A stretch of DNA of 64,000 nt, taken from assembly GCA_964544145.1 (NCBI GenBank), contig CAZJAT010000006.1, forward strand, positions 19,004 through 83,003. Direction: 5' to 3'. Position numbers and translations under genes: made by a program. Source of the stretch: CAZJAT01 sp964544145 (GTDB lineage Bacteria; Hydrothermota; 32-111). Shown here piece by piece: positions 17,767-26,811 of the stretch; the stretch's first letter is position 1, and every line of letters starts with the position of its first letter. The notes under the pieces were generated by a model. It saw nothing but the letters and a program-made list of their open reading frames with translations, made no database searches and was not told the DNA's origin.

Positions 17767-18985
17767 GATCCCTCAGAAATTCTTTCAGCTTGCTCATCTG
17801 ATTTTCCCAATTATACTTATTTGCTGCTATTAACACTGCATTTTTCCTGCAAAGCTGCATTCTATCTTGATTATCAATAATTCTATTGATTGCTCTCGCA
17901 ATTTCGGTTGGTGAGTGATTGTCGAAAACTTCTCCTGTATCTGTTTGCATAATCATTTTTTCTGTTATCTCACTTCTGAAAGCAACAATTGCGAGTCCAG
18001 CCATCATATATTCGAAAAGCTTGTTCGGTGCCGCAAATTTATTATTAAGATTAACAGGTTTATAAGGAATAATCCCAATATCTGCGAATGTAGATGTTTT
18101 AACCATTTCCTCCATACTTACAGGATTAAGGAATATGACTCTCTCACTTATTTTTTTGTTAATCACATAACTTCTCAATTCACCTTCCATTCTACCATAA
18201 CCCCGCATGAAAAGAATCCCATTCTTTACATACTTCATAGCTTCAATTAGTTCAATCAGACCTCTGCCCAGCTCATAACGGCCAAGATACAGTATTATTT
18301 TAGTTTCTTGTGGAATATTGTATTCTTTTTTCATCTGTGCTGATTTTTGTTTAGATTCAACTATATCAATATACGTAAAGTCAGGTGCATTATATATGAT
18401 ATCAAAATTTTCAGTTTTATATTTCTTTTTAAGCTCACGGGCTATAGGTTCGCAGACCGTTATCAGATAATCAGCATTTTTTATATATTTATTTTCATAA
18501 TGAGACATTATTTTTTTAAAAGGTAAGCTGAATTCTCCAGACATTTCTGTCCATAATTCATGTGAATCATATATAAGTATACATTGAGCTTCGTTTTTAT
18601 GCTGAGCAGGTCCAATAAGACAGGATAAATCATGTGTGTGTATAATATCGCAATATCTTATGTTTCTTTTTATGAATTTATATACACTTCTGTTGAAGGA
18701 TCGAATGACAGCAAAATATATCACATTGTTGATAATTTTTATAATCTGCCATCTGGAATCCAGCTTCAGTTTGGACATAATGTAGGTCACCTTCCCCAAT
18801 ATATCGACTAATACAGATTTGCCGGTAAAATATATGTGCTTATTTTTCTCTATATATTTATCATTTAATTTCTGATTGAAACCCAATACATTAACATCAT
18901 AATCCAATTTGCTGAAATACTCATAATATTTCATCACTCGCGGGTCATTAGCCACATTACTCATAACTGTAAGTAAAATCTTCAT
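17756..18985 (-). CDS. Glycosyltransferase, GT4-like (DSHE subgroup)
   Basis: This 409-residue GT-B protein is related to the two plus-strand enzymes at 10507-12872. It carries SNVANDPRVMKYYEYF near the N-terminus, LIYDSHELWTEMSGE (about residue 137), IILYLGRYELGRGLIELI, ADIGIIPYK and AAPNKLFEYMMAGLAI. The ATG at 18985 overlaps the Wzt stop (ATGA); a GTG three codons upstream is less likely. It is probably a repeat-unit elongation enzyme. Linkage to the Wzm/Wzt exporter genes suggests its product is the exported chain. Confidence 0.87.
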   Translation of the reverse strand: MKILLTVMSNVANDPRVMKYYEYFSKLDYDVNVLGFNQKLNDKYIEKNKHIYFTGKSVLVDILGKVTYIMSKLKLDSRWQIIKIINNVIYFAVIRSFNRSVYKFIKRNIRYCDIIHTHDLSCLIGPAQHKNEAQCILIYDSHELWTEMSGEFSLPFKKIMSHYENKYIKNADYLITVCEPIARELKKKYKTENFDIIYNAPDFTYIDIVESKQKSAQMKKEYNIPQETKIILYLGRYELGRGLIELIEAMKYVKNGILFMRGYGRMEGELRSYVINKKISERVIFLNPVSMEEMVKTSTFADIGIIPYKPVNLNNKFAAPNKLFEYMMAGLAIVAFRSEITEKMIMQTDTGEVFDNHSPTEIARAINRIIDNQDRMQLCRKNAVLIAANKYNWENQMSKLKEFLRDHDK

Positions 18986-20118
18986 ATTTTCCACTTGTGA
19001 GGAAGAGAAAACATCTTTCCTTCATTATCTCCCATCACCTTGATAATTGTTCTATTATTCTCAGTCAGGAGTTGCACTCCAGCGCTACTGAAGATTGAGT
19101 ATGATATAAGATATATTCCGCTTTGAATTGACATCTTTTCAATTTCAAACTCCACATTCATTGTGCTGTTTGGTTCAATATCCTTTGTATACTCCATTAC
19201 TTCAATACCATTAATAGTGACGAAATTGATTTTTACTTTATATTTATTCCTATCTGCTCCGCTAATTTTGAATTTGATGTTTATATTACCATTCTTGTCA
19301 ATGCGGGTATAATTAGTTTCGCTGTTATTAACTGTAATAGAGTGTAATCTCATTGTTACACAAGATTCGTCAGTACTTGAAAATTGAAGATAATTAAGTC
19401 TATTGTCTCTCATAATATAATCAAAATAATTTTCCAAAGACGATTCTACGCCGCCGGAATATTTTATACCGCCTTCAAGTAAGAGTATACACCTGTCACA
19501 TATTCTTCTTATCTGCTCAATATTGTGTGATACAAATATAATTCCCATTCCTTCAGCTTTAAGTTCCGTTATTTTCTTAATACATTTTGACTGAAACTCT
19601 ATGTCTCCTACAGCTAGAACTTCATCAATAAGTAAAATTGAAGATGGTAAATTTACAGCAATAGAAAAAGCCAGTCTTACAAACATCCCTGAAGAATATT
19701 TTTTTATTGGTAAATCAATATACTCCCTGATATCGGCGAAATCAATAATATCATCAATATGTTCTTCAATCATCCTTTTTTCAAACCCTAATATACCGGC
19801 ATTTAGAAAAATATTCTCTCTTCCGGTCAACAGAGGATGAAAACCTGCGCCAAGTTCTAAAAGAGGAATAATAGGTCTATTTATTGTAATTACTCCTGAA
19901 TTACTGTTTATTGTTTTACTCAGTAATTTTAACAATGTTGATTTACCTGCTCCATTGGGACCCAGAATACCTACACATTCGCCCTCATTGAGTTTAAATG
20001 AAATATCATGCAATGCTTTGACAGATCTTTTGGGTTTCAATCTGAGCATTTCAAAAATACTTGGATTAAGCAAATAATTTTTTGACAGATTTTCTGCTGA
20101 TACAAGTATATTATTCAT
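18982..20118 (-). CDS. wzt: Polysaccharide ABC exporter ATPase (Wzt-like, with C-terminal carbohydrate-recognition domain)
   Basis: This 378-residue ATPase drives transfer of undecaprenol-linked polysaccharide across the inner membrane with the permease encoded upstream. The nucleotide-binding part (about residues 1-235) has GPNGAGKSTLLK, signature YSSGMFVRLAFS and ILLIDEVLAVGD. The region from about 250 to 378 is a beta-rich domain (INFVTINGIEVMEY, GIYLISYSIFSSAG) like the C-terminal domain of Wzt, which recognises the finished or capped chain. It overlaps the permease gene by 4 nt. Confidence 0.92.
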   Translation of the reverse strand: MNNILVSAENLSKNYLLNPSIFEMLRLKPKRSVKALHDISFKLNEGECVGILGPNGAGKSTLLKLLSKTINSNSGVITINRPIIPLLELGAGFHPLLTGRENIFLNAGILGFEKRMIEEHIDDIIDFADIREYIDLPIKKYSSGMFVRLAFSIAVNLPSSILLIDEVLAVGDIEFQSKCIKKITELKAEGMGIIFVSHNIEQIRRICDRCILLLEGGIKYSGGVESSLENYFDYIMRDNRLNYLQFSSTDESCVTMRLHSITVNNSETNYTRIDKNGNINIKFKISGADRNKYKVKINFVTINGIEVMEYTKDIEPNSTMNVEFEIEKMSIQSGIYLISYSIFSSAGVQLLTENNRTIIKVMGDNEGKMFSLPHKWKI

Positions 20119-20906
20119 AATATATCATTTATCCTCTTCATTAAGAATTTGAATATTAATTGACCCGCAATTACAATTATCAATACCATTATTATTAAGT
20201 AAATAACATCTTTAATAAGAGGCATTTGATTGAATAGCAGCACATTTCTGTATATATGAATAAATATACTCATTGGATTACCATAATAAATTATTCCGCG
20301 AAGAGAAACAGGATAACTTTCTAATGGTATAATTATTGGTGTAAAAAATACCATAAAATATAAAATCATTGATACAATCTGAATGATATCACGAAATATT
20401 ATTTGTAGAGGAGCCAGTATAAGAGCTATTCCGTAAATATATACCATCTGAATAATCAATACAGGAAATAATACAAGCCATGAGATGCCTATACTGTATC
20501 CGAAACTAAGATATAAACATTCAAATATCACAAAAGAGATAAGCAAATCAACTGTTGGTGAAATAATTGCAGATAATACAATGCTCTCCCTAGGAAAATA
20601 CACTTTTTTAATTACAGATACATTTGTTTCAATTGATTGTACTGATTTCTGTATTGCTTTCTGAAAATATGACCAAAAAAGCATCCCGCTGTAGATATAT
20701 ACAGGATAGTGAATCCCATTCACCTCATTCATATTCATATATTTAGCAGACAAAAATGTGAAAGCAATCATGAATACTATTGGCTGAATAATGACAATAG
20801 ATATTCCAAAAAGAGTGTGCCTGGATTTAACAATGAATTCTTTTTTTACTAGAGCGGAAAGAATATTGATTGCATAAGATAATTCACTTCTTTTTAAACT
20901 ATTCAT
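20115..20906 (-). CDS. wzm: Polysaccharide ABC exporter permease (Wzm-like)
   Basis: This 263-residue permease has six predicted membrane helices and is of the ABC-2 polysaccharide/polyol-phosphate type. Family-like stretches are SRHTLFGISIVIIQPIVFM, IYSGMLFWSYFQKAI, VSVIKKVYFPRESI (the cytoplasmic coupling region) and YYGNPMSIFIHIYRN near the C-terminus. Starts at 20942 and 20924 are also open. I used the ATG at 20906 because it overlaps the stop of the upstream gene by 8 nt, the usual coupling in this cluster, and begins before the conserved region. Confidence 0.9.
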   Translation of the reverse strand: MNSLKRSELSYAINILSALVKKEFIVKSRHTLFGISIVIIQPIVFMIAFTFLSAKYMNMNEVNGIHYPVYIYSGMLFWSYFQKAIQKSVQSIETNVSVIKKVYFPRESIVLSAIISPTVDLLISFVIFECLYLSFGYSIGISWLVLFPVLIIQMVYIYGIALILAPLQIIFRDIIQIVSMILYFMVFFTPIIIPLESYPVSLRGIIYYGNPMSIFIHIYRNVLLFNQMPLIKDVIYLIIMVLIIVIAGQLIFKFLMKRINDIL

Positions 20907-22722
20907 TAAGCAGTCTCTTTTCATAATCACTAATATATACATTTACCAAATCAATATTAGATTGTTCGTTTCCATTACAATCCAAACCTATGCCAATAAA
21001 TGATAGCAAATTTATACCTTTCCTGAAATTGGGTTCACAATTCACTGCTTCTTTCAATTGCATTACTGCTTTGACTGTATCCCCTACAGCAAGAAGATGC
21101 TGAGCATATTGATATCGGCAGAAAGGATTAAACGGATTCATGGATATTCCGATTTCATAATTCTCATTTATCATTTCATCAATGTTATTATTTTTCCTCA
21201 ATACACTTGTTTTGTATTTTGTTAGGAATAAAGCATATTTAATATAATTATTATAATCCATAGGAACAATTCTAAACAATACATCATAATCGTCAAGTAT
21301 GGATTGAAAATATTCTACCCTATTGGTTTCATTGTATATAAATTCACTGATTTCCATTTCAGTTTTAAGATTTTCAGGATTCCCGCTGATTTTATATATC
21401 ATATCAAGCTGTTTGCATGCATCTATATATCGTTTAAGAATAGTTTTATCTGTTTTCTGAATTTTTTTATTTATTTTCATTATGTGCATATCAGTATAAA
21501 TATCACTTACTGTTATAAGCATATGAATTAAAATAATGATTGTAAATAATAATTTTATCAGTACACCGGTTCTTTTCTTAAATTCAGAAAATATATATGC
21601 AAATGCTGTGAAAAAAACAATAGCATTATAGGGAAGATACAGCGTATTATCAAACAGAGACATCACTGAAAATAGAGCAAGCAATGTTATAATAAATTTA
21701 TCCTCTAAAGATATTTTTTTCTTCTTATATATGTACCTGATTACAATGAGCAGAAAGCTTATTAACAGGATAATGCCTAATATACCTGCATTTACAAACC
21801 ATTCAAGATATTCATTGTGTGCTATCTTGGCATGAGCTGCATATCTGCCGATTCTCCCTTCAACAGGGAAATTGTTTTTTAGGGAATAATAATGGAAATT
21901 ACCATAACCTATCCCAAATGGCAGATTATCAATGCCAATATTTACTGCCTGTTTGTATATATTTATACGCTGCACACCATAAGGATTAATTTCTGCTTCA
22001 TGAAACATTCTGTTTTTTGATTTTGAAGGAATGATAAGCATCAAAATTAAAATAACAAATAACATAATCAGTGAAAATCTTTTTTTAAACGTGAATACAA
22101 TAAAAAATGCAACAAAGGGAATCAGCACAATAATATTCCTGCTGCCTGTTTTCACAAGAAAAAAGAATAACAATAATGTCAGTGGGATTGTGAGGAATAA
22201 TGATTTCCTATTTAATTTAAATATGCGTATACTGATAAATATAAGAGCAGTTATTCCTCCAATAAGCAGCAGGGAAAGAAAATTCGGATAAGATGTATTC
22301 CCCTCTATCCTGTTCATTCCGCTTATAATCTGGGGCAATGAATAAAAAACCTGAATCACTGCAGATAGGGATAAAGCAGATGCAATGGTATAAAAAATAC
22401 GTGTTTTTTTCCATTCAATTGATGATATGAACACCAAAGCAGTGAAATATACGGCATACTCAGCAAAATGCAGTCTGCTATTGTAAGGATTTACTGAATA
22501 ATTATAATGAATTGTGAAAATAATAATATATAGAAGAAATACTGATATTGCATAAATATTTATTTTTCTTTCCCTCTCAGCAAAATATATAAGCAGCCAT
22601 CCGGATAGATTCAGTAAAGCATAGTATCGAATAAACATAAAGTGTTCACAATTGAATATGGAAGGCAGGATAATAATTATAAAAAGAAAAATATATTTAC
22701 CGTAATTATTTAATATTCTCAT
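20899..22722 (-). CDS. O-antigen ligase/polymerase family protein with TPR tail (Wzy_C)
   Basis: This 607-residue membrane protein has about 11-12 helices. A large periplasmic loop carries GIGYGNFHYYS and KIAHNEYLEWFVNAGILGI, the Wzy_C/WaaL signature with the conserved histidine. The C-terminal 170 residues are soluble and TPR-like (NPFNPFCRYQYAQHLLAVGD). These proteins join or polymerise undecaprenol-linked glycans outside the inner membrane. With a Wzm/Wzt exporter present, a ligase-like role (attaching the chain to lipid or protein) is as likely as polymerisation. It overlaps the pilR-like gene upstream by 17 nt, so pilus regulator and polysaccharide genes share a transcript. Confidence 0.88.
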   Translation of the reverse strand: MRILNNYGKYIFLFIIIILPSIFNCEHFMFIRYYALLNLSGWLLIYFAERERKINIYAISVFLLYIIIFTIHYNYSVNPYNSRLHFAEYAVYFTALVFISSIEWKKTRIFYTIASALSLSAVIQVFYSLPQIISGMNRIEGNTSYPNFLSLLLIGGITALIFISIRIFKLNRKSLFLTIPLTLLLFFFLVKTGSRNIIVLIPFVAFFIVFTFKKRFSLIMLFVILILMLIIPSKSKNRMFHEAEINPYGVQRINIYKQAVNIGIDNLPFGIGYGNFHYYSLKNNFPVEGRIGRYAAHAKIAHNEYLEWFVNAGILGIILLISFLLIVIRYIYKKKKISLEDKFIITLLALFSVMSLFDNTLYLPYNAIVFFTAFAYIFSEFKKRTGVLIKLLFTIIILIHMLITVSDIYTDMHIMKINKKIQKTDKTILKRYIDACKQLDMIYKISGNPENLKTEMEISEFIYNETNRVEYFQSILDDYDVLFRIVPMDYNNYIKYALFLTKYKTSVLRKNNNIDEMINENYEIGISMNPFNPFCRYQYAQHLLAVGDTVKAVMQLKEAVNCEPNFRKGINLLSFIGIGLDCNGNEQSNIDLVNVYISDYEKRLLNE

Positions 22723-24067
22723 ATTTCTTCAATTTTCTGTACAATGTTGATAGATTGATTCCAAGCATTTTGGATGCTTTTTTCTTATCATCATTATTCA
22801 TTGTCAGGGCCTTGTTTATCATTTCAATTTCCATCTGCTCCAATGAACTGAGATTCTCATTCGCATAATCAACACTAATATGATTATCCGTATTTTCATT
22901 ACTGTCAATTAATATATCCTCAGCATATATTGTATCATTTTGCTTAATCACTATAACCCTTTCAATAATATTCATCAATTCTCTGATATTACCCGGCCAT
23001 GAGTATTTTTTCAGTTTCATATAAACCGAATCATCTACTAATTTTATCTTTTTATTATACCTTTTTAAATACTTATCCAGATAATAGTCAAAAAGAAGAG
23101 AAATATCCTCACATCGTTCACGTAAGGGAGGCAGGTTAATGCGAATGACATTTATTCTGTAGAAGAGATCATTCCTGAATCTTCCGGCACTGACTTCTTT
23201 CTCTATATCCTTATTGGTTGCTGTAACAATTCTTACATCAATGGGTATTGATTCAACACTTCCGATGGGACAGATTTCTCTCTCCTGTATAGCTCTTAGC
23301 AACTTAACCTGCATTGATGTACTCATCTCTGCTATCTCGTCTAAGAAAATTGTTCCTTTGTGTGCGACCTTGAATAATCCATCCTTATTTGTATATGCTC
23401 CCGTAAATGAGCCCTTTTTATGACCAAATAATTCACTTTCCAGCAGATTCTCATTTATAGCCGCACAATTTACTGAAACAAAATTATGGTTTTTTCTATT
23501 AGACTGATTGTGAACCATTCTCGCGATTATTTCCTTGCCTGTTCCGCTTTCGCCAGTGATTAATACCGTTGAATCAGTCGCTGAAATACTCTTTACTATA
23601 TTTCTTATTTCTTCGATTTTCTTATCTTTCCCAACAAGTATATTCTTCTCTCCTTCATTGTATTGCTCTTTATAATATGAATAATTAAGTTTAATTTCTC
23701 TGTCTTTCAATGCTTTTTCAATAATGCCTGTGAGTATATCAATATCTTCAATCTTTTCCAGAAACTCAAATGCTCCTCCTCTCAATGCTTCCAAAAGCAT
23801 ATCACTGGTTCTGCCATATGCAGTTATCAGGATTACATTTATCATTGGATCAATGTTTTTTAATTCATTCAGCAATTCAATGCCGCCCATTTCCTGCATA
23901 CGGATATCACTTATAACAACATCAATATTTTCAGCTTTGAAAATATCAATCGCCTCAACAGGATTAACTGTAAAAGACACCCTATACCCTGATTTTTTCA
24001 ATTTATAATCAAGCATTTTACATCTATTCAAATCATCATCAACAATCAGAATATGATTATCATTCAT
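22706..24067 (-). CDS. pilR: Sigma-54-dependent response regulator (PilR/NtrC family)
   Basis: This 453-residue activator has a receiver domain (about residues 5-120; phospho-acceptor in VVISDIRM). Next is an AAA+ domain with GESGTGKE and the sigma-54 contact loop GSFTGA, plus FLDEIAEMS (Walker B). It ends in a Fis-type helix-turn-helix (KKASKMLGINLSTLYRKLKK). GSFTGA is an acceptable variant of GAFTGA, so it should work with RpoN. AAGGAG lies 5 nt before the ATG at 24067; a TTG one codon upstream is less likely. Its pairing with a membrane kinase and pilus motors matches PilS/PilR, and both prepilin genes have sigma-54-like promoters. Confidence 0.92.
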   Translation of the reverse strand: MNDNHILIVDDDLNRCKMLDYKLKKSGYRVSFTVNPVEAIDIFKAENIDVVISDIRMQEMGGIELLNELKNIDPMINVILITAYGRTSDMLLEALRGGAFEFLEKIEDIDILTGIIEKALKDREIKLNYSYYKEQYNEGEKNILVGKDKKIEEIRNIVKSISATDSTVLITGESGTGKEIIARMVHNQSNRKNHNFVSVNCAAINENLLESELFGHKKGSFTGAYTNKDGLFKVAHKGTIFLDEIAEMSTSMQVKLLRAIQEREICPIGSVESIPIDVRIVTATNKDIEKEVSAGRFRNDLFYRINVIRINLPPLRERCEDISLLFDYYLDKYLKRYNKKIKLVDDSVYMKLKKYSWPGNIRELMNIIERVIVIKQNDTIYAEDILIDSNENTDNHISVDYANENLSSLEQMEIEMINKALTMNNDDKKKASKMLGINLSTLYRKLKKYENIK

Positions 24068-25583
24068 CAATTCTCCTTATCATAATTTCAAATAGAGTAT
24101 AATTCTGAGTAGATTCATACCTGATATCTCCATTGAGTTCATCCTTTATTATTCTGAACACTATTGCAAGCCCCAAACCGGTTCCATTTGATTTTGAACT
24201 GTTGAAAGGTTGGAATAATCTCTGTCTGATTTCTTCAGATATACCCTCACCATTATCTTCAACACTTATAATATGGTATTTTTCATTATTTGAGTATGCA
24301 ATTTTTATTTTAGGCTCTGAAACATTTCTCACTGCATATTGTGCATTTTTGAGAATATTGATGAGCACCTGTTTCAATTTGCTTATATCAGAAATAAAAT
24401 ATATATTCCTGTCTATATTCAGTTCTGTCAATAATTCAATCCCAAGCAGTTTCACAATATTGTCTATCATTGAATATAAATGAACTGTATCCATATTAAT
24501 TGAAGATACCCTGGCAAATGTTAAAAAATCATTTATAAGATTATTCAGTCTTTCAATCTCTTCCAATACTATTTTGAACATTGGATGCTCTTTAAATTGT
24601 TCCGGCACCTCCTCACCTATTATGCTGACAGACCCCTTAATACTGGAAAGCGGATTTCTTATCTCATGGGCAATAGATGCCGATAATTCACCTATAGCAC
24701 TGAGTCTCTCCTTTTCCAGAAGTTTTTGCTCATAAGCCTTCATCTGAGTGATATCATTTATAACCAGAATATAATTTACATCATCCCCTTTTTTGATGCT
24801 CTGCATCCGTATATCATAGAATCTGCCGTCTTTTTCATATTGTGTATATTCCCTTCCTAAATTTTCTGAGATAACTGATGTCAATGATGACAAGGGTTTA
24901 TCCACAGCAAGACCCGGAAAAAGCTGTTCTGCAGAATCATTGAAATCATCAATATGATAATCATTGTCAATCACAATAATGGCAGATTGAATATTATTGA
25001 TGATATCCCTAAGTCTGATTCTATAATTCTGCTGCTGATATGCTAACCGTTCTGATAGATATCCTCCTATTGCTGCAATAAAAAAGAATCCCAATGCATT
25101 AATATATAATCGCATAAGCGCATTTTCCAGTATTATCTCACCCGCAATATTTAAATCATATGGAGAGAGTATAAATCCAAAATATTCACCAATTATCAAT
25201 AATGTATATCCAATTGTTGACATGACAGCAAGCAGCATTCCCCCTCTTATAAAAAGGAAAAAAGTGCCTGTAATAATATTAATGAAATACAGCATAGTGA
25301 AAACACTATCCCTGCCGCCTGTGTAATAGATAATGGCAAATATCAGCAAATTATCAAATATAAGCTGTATATAGAGATGATGTTTTGCAAGTTTACCTGT
25401 TTTAATGATAATAATGAAAATAAAATCCATCAATACTGTCAGAGAGATAATAATGATTAGAGGAATGAAATTTAAATCAAGCCCTCGTGTCAGGGTAACT
25501 ATACCTGTTCCCAGTATTGAAGTAACAATTACCAATCTGAGAATTATATACCATTTATACTGCAACTTAAGCGTTGAGAACAT
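24060..25583 (-). CDS. pilS: Membrane sensor histidine kinase (PilS-like)
   Basis: This 507-residue kinase has six N-terminal membrane helices (about residues 10-175), including LIFDNLLIFAIIYYTGG. A PAS domain follows (about 190-285; SAIIVIDNDYHI). The HisKA dimerisation domain has the phospho-histidine in SIAHEIRNPLSS (about 300-312). The ATPase domain shows N-box ILKNAQYA, VEDNGEGI and NGTGLGLAI. The architecture equals PilS, which senses pilin in the membrane and phosphorylates PilR. It overlaps pilR by 8 nt. The membrane region resembles that of the diguanylate cyclase at 36862-38007. Confidence 0.9.
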   Translation of the reverse strand: MFSTLKLQYKWYIILRLVIVTSILGTGIVTLTRGLDLNFIPLIIIISLTVLMDFIFIIIIKTGKLAKHHLYIQLIFDNLLIFAIIYYTGGRDSVFTMLYFINIITGTFFLFIRGGMLLAVMSTIGYTLLIIGEYFGFILSPYDLNIAGEIILENALMRLYINALGFFFIAAIGGYLSERLAYQQQNYRIRLRDIINNIQSAIIVIDNDYHIDDFNDSAEQLFPGLAVDKPLSSLTSVISENLGREYTQYEKDGRFYDIRMQSIKKGDDVNYILVINDITQMKAYEQKLLEKERLSAIGELSASIAHEIRNPLSSIKGSVSIIGEEVPEQFKEHPMFKIVLEEIERLNNLINDFLTFARVSSINMDTVHLYSMIDNIVKLLGIELLTELNIDRNIYFISDISKLKQVLINILKNAQYAVRNVSEPKIKIAYSNNEKYHIISVEDNGEGISEEIRQRLFQPFNSSKSNGTGLGLAIVFRIIKDELNGDIRYESTQNYTLFEIMIRRIDE

Positions 25584-25597
25584 ACATTATTGTTTTT

Positions 25598-26797
25598 TTA
25601 CATTACAAGCGTTACCATCTGGAACATAGGCAAATACATTGCCATAACCATTCCGCCGATAACCACACCAATTACAACAACAATAATAGGTTCAAGAGCT
25701 GCCATAAGTGTCTCAACAGCTGCATCAACCTCTTCATCATAGAAGTCAGCAACCTTTGTAAGCATTTCCTCTAAACCGCCCGTTTCCTCTCCAATCTTGA
25801 TCATCTGGGTTACCATTGGCGGGAATATAGATTCCTTAGAAAGAGGAGTAGATATAGATTCACCTTCCTGTATTGAACTTCTTGATTTCATAATTGCAGC
25901 TTCAACAACTGCATTTCCCGATGTTCTTGCCGTTGTTTCCAATGCTGAAATAATATTCACACCGGAAGACATCAATGTCGCAAGTGTACGGGAAAATCGT
26001 GCAATAGCAGTTTTTTGAATAAGCGTTCCAAATACGGGCACTTTCAAAGATACCTTATCAATTACCATTGTCCCTTGAGGTGTTTTTTTGAAGAAATTGA
26101 ATCCTACTGCTATTGCTATAATGATAATGATAAATACAACAAAATTGGCTTTCAGAAAATCACTCATAGCCATGACTATTTTTGTAGGCAATGGTAAATC
26201 ACCCCCGAATGAAGAAAACATTGATGCAAATACTGGAATAACAAAAACAAGAAGAACCACAGATGCTACAATCGCTACACCAAAGATCACAGCAGGATAA
26301 ACAAGAGCACCCTTTATCTTTCTTGCAAGAGCTTCTGATTTTTCCAAATATGCGGCTAAACGCATTAATATTGTATCCAGTGCTCCACCTTCTTCGCCAG
26401 CCTTTACCATATTGGTATATAGGTCAGTAAACACACCTTTCTGCTTTTTCATTCCATCGGCAAGTGTACTCCCTCCTTCAACATCAGATATCATATTCTT
26501 CAATACTGCTTGAAAGCTTTTATTCTCAACCTGATCCTTAAGGATTTTAAGACATTGAAGCAGGGGTAAACCCGCTGATATCATGGTTGCAAACTGTCTG
26601 GTAAAGAGAGTTACATCCTTTGTATTGACACCGGAACCAAATTTAATTTCCATTGATGCCCAATCGCGGCTTATGGAAATAATCTGAATCTGCTGAGCTT
26701 TTAAAATAGATTTTGCTTCATCAATATTCTTTGCCTCAATCTTATCCTCAATTACCTTTCCTTCTTTGTTCCTGCCTTTATATTTGAATTTATTCAT
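25598..26797 (-). CDS. pilC: Type IV pilus inner-membrane platform protein PilC
   Basis: This 399-residue GspF/PilC protein forms the platform on which PilB and PilT act. Two T2SSF repeats are visible (about residues 70-193 and 272-394), each containing the TRQFATMISAGLPLLQCL / SRTLATLMSSGVNIISAL pattern. Three membrane helices lie near 170-190, 220-242 and 372-392. The N-terminal MNKFKYKGRNKEGKV is typical. AAGGGGG provides the ribosome site. It lies directly downstream of pilT, the usual order. Confidence 0.96.
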   Translation of the reverse strand: MNKFKYKGRNKEGKVIEDKIEAKNIDEAKSILKAQQIQIISISRDWASMEIKFGSGVNTKDVTLFTRQFATMISAGLPLLQCLKILKDQVENKSFQAVLKNMISDVEGGSTLADGMKKQKGVFTDLYTNMVKAGEEGGALDTILMRLAAYLEKSEALARKIKGALVYPAVIFGVAIVASVVLLVFVIPVFASMFSSFGGDLPLPTKIVMAMSDFLKANFVVFIIIIIAIAVGFNFFKKTPQGTMVIDKVSLKVPVFGTLIQKTAIARFSRTLATLMSSGVNIISALETTARTSGNAVVEAAIMKSRSSIQEGESISTPLSKESIFPPMVTQMIKIGEETGGLEEMLTKVADFYDEEVDAAVETLMAALEPIIVVVIGVVIGGMVMAMYLPMFQMVTLVM

Positions 26798-26811
26798 TCT
26801 AATACCCCCTT

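Noticed and set aside
20899..22722. Wzx/Wzy-dependent assembly route
   Set aside because: A Wzy-like protein is present but no Wzx flippase is seen in the window, whereas Wzm and Wzt are complete, so ABC-dependent export is preferred.
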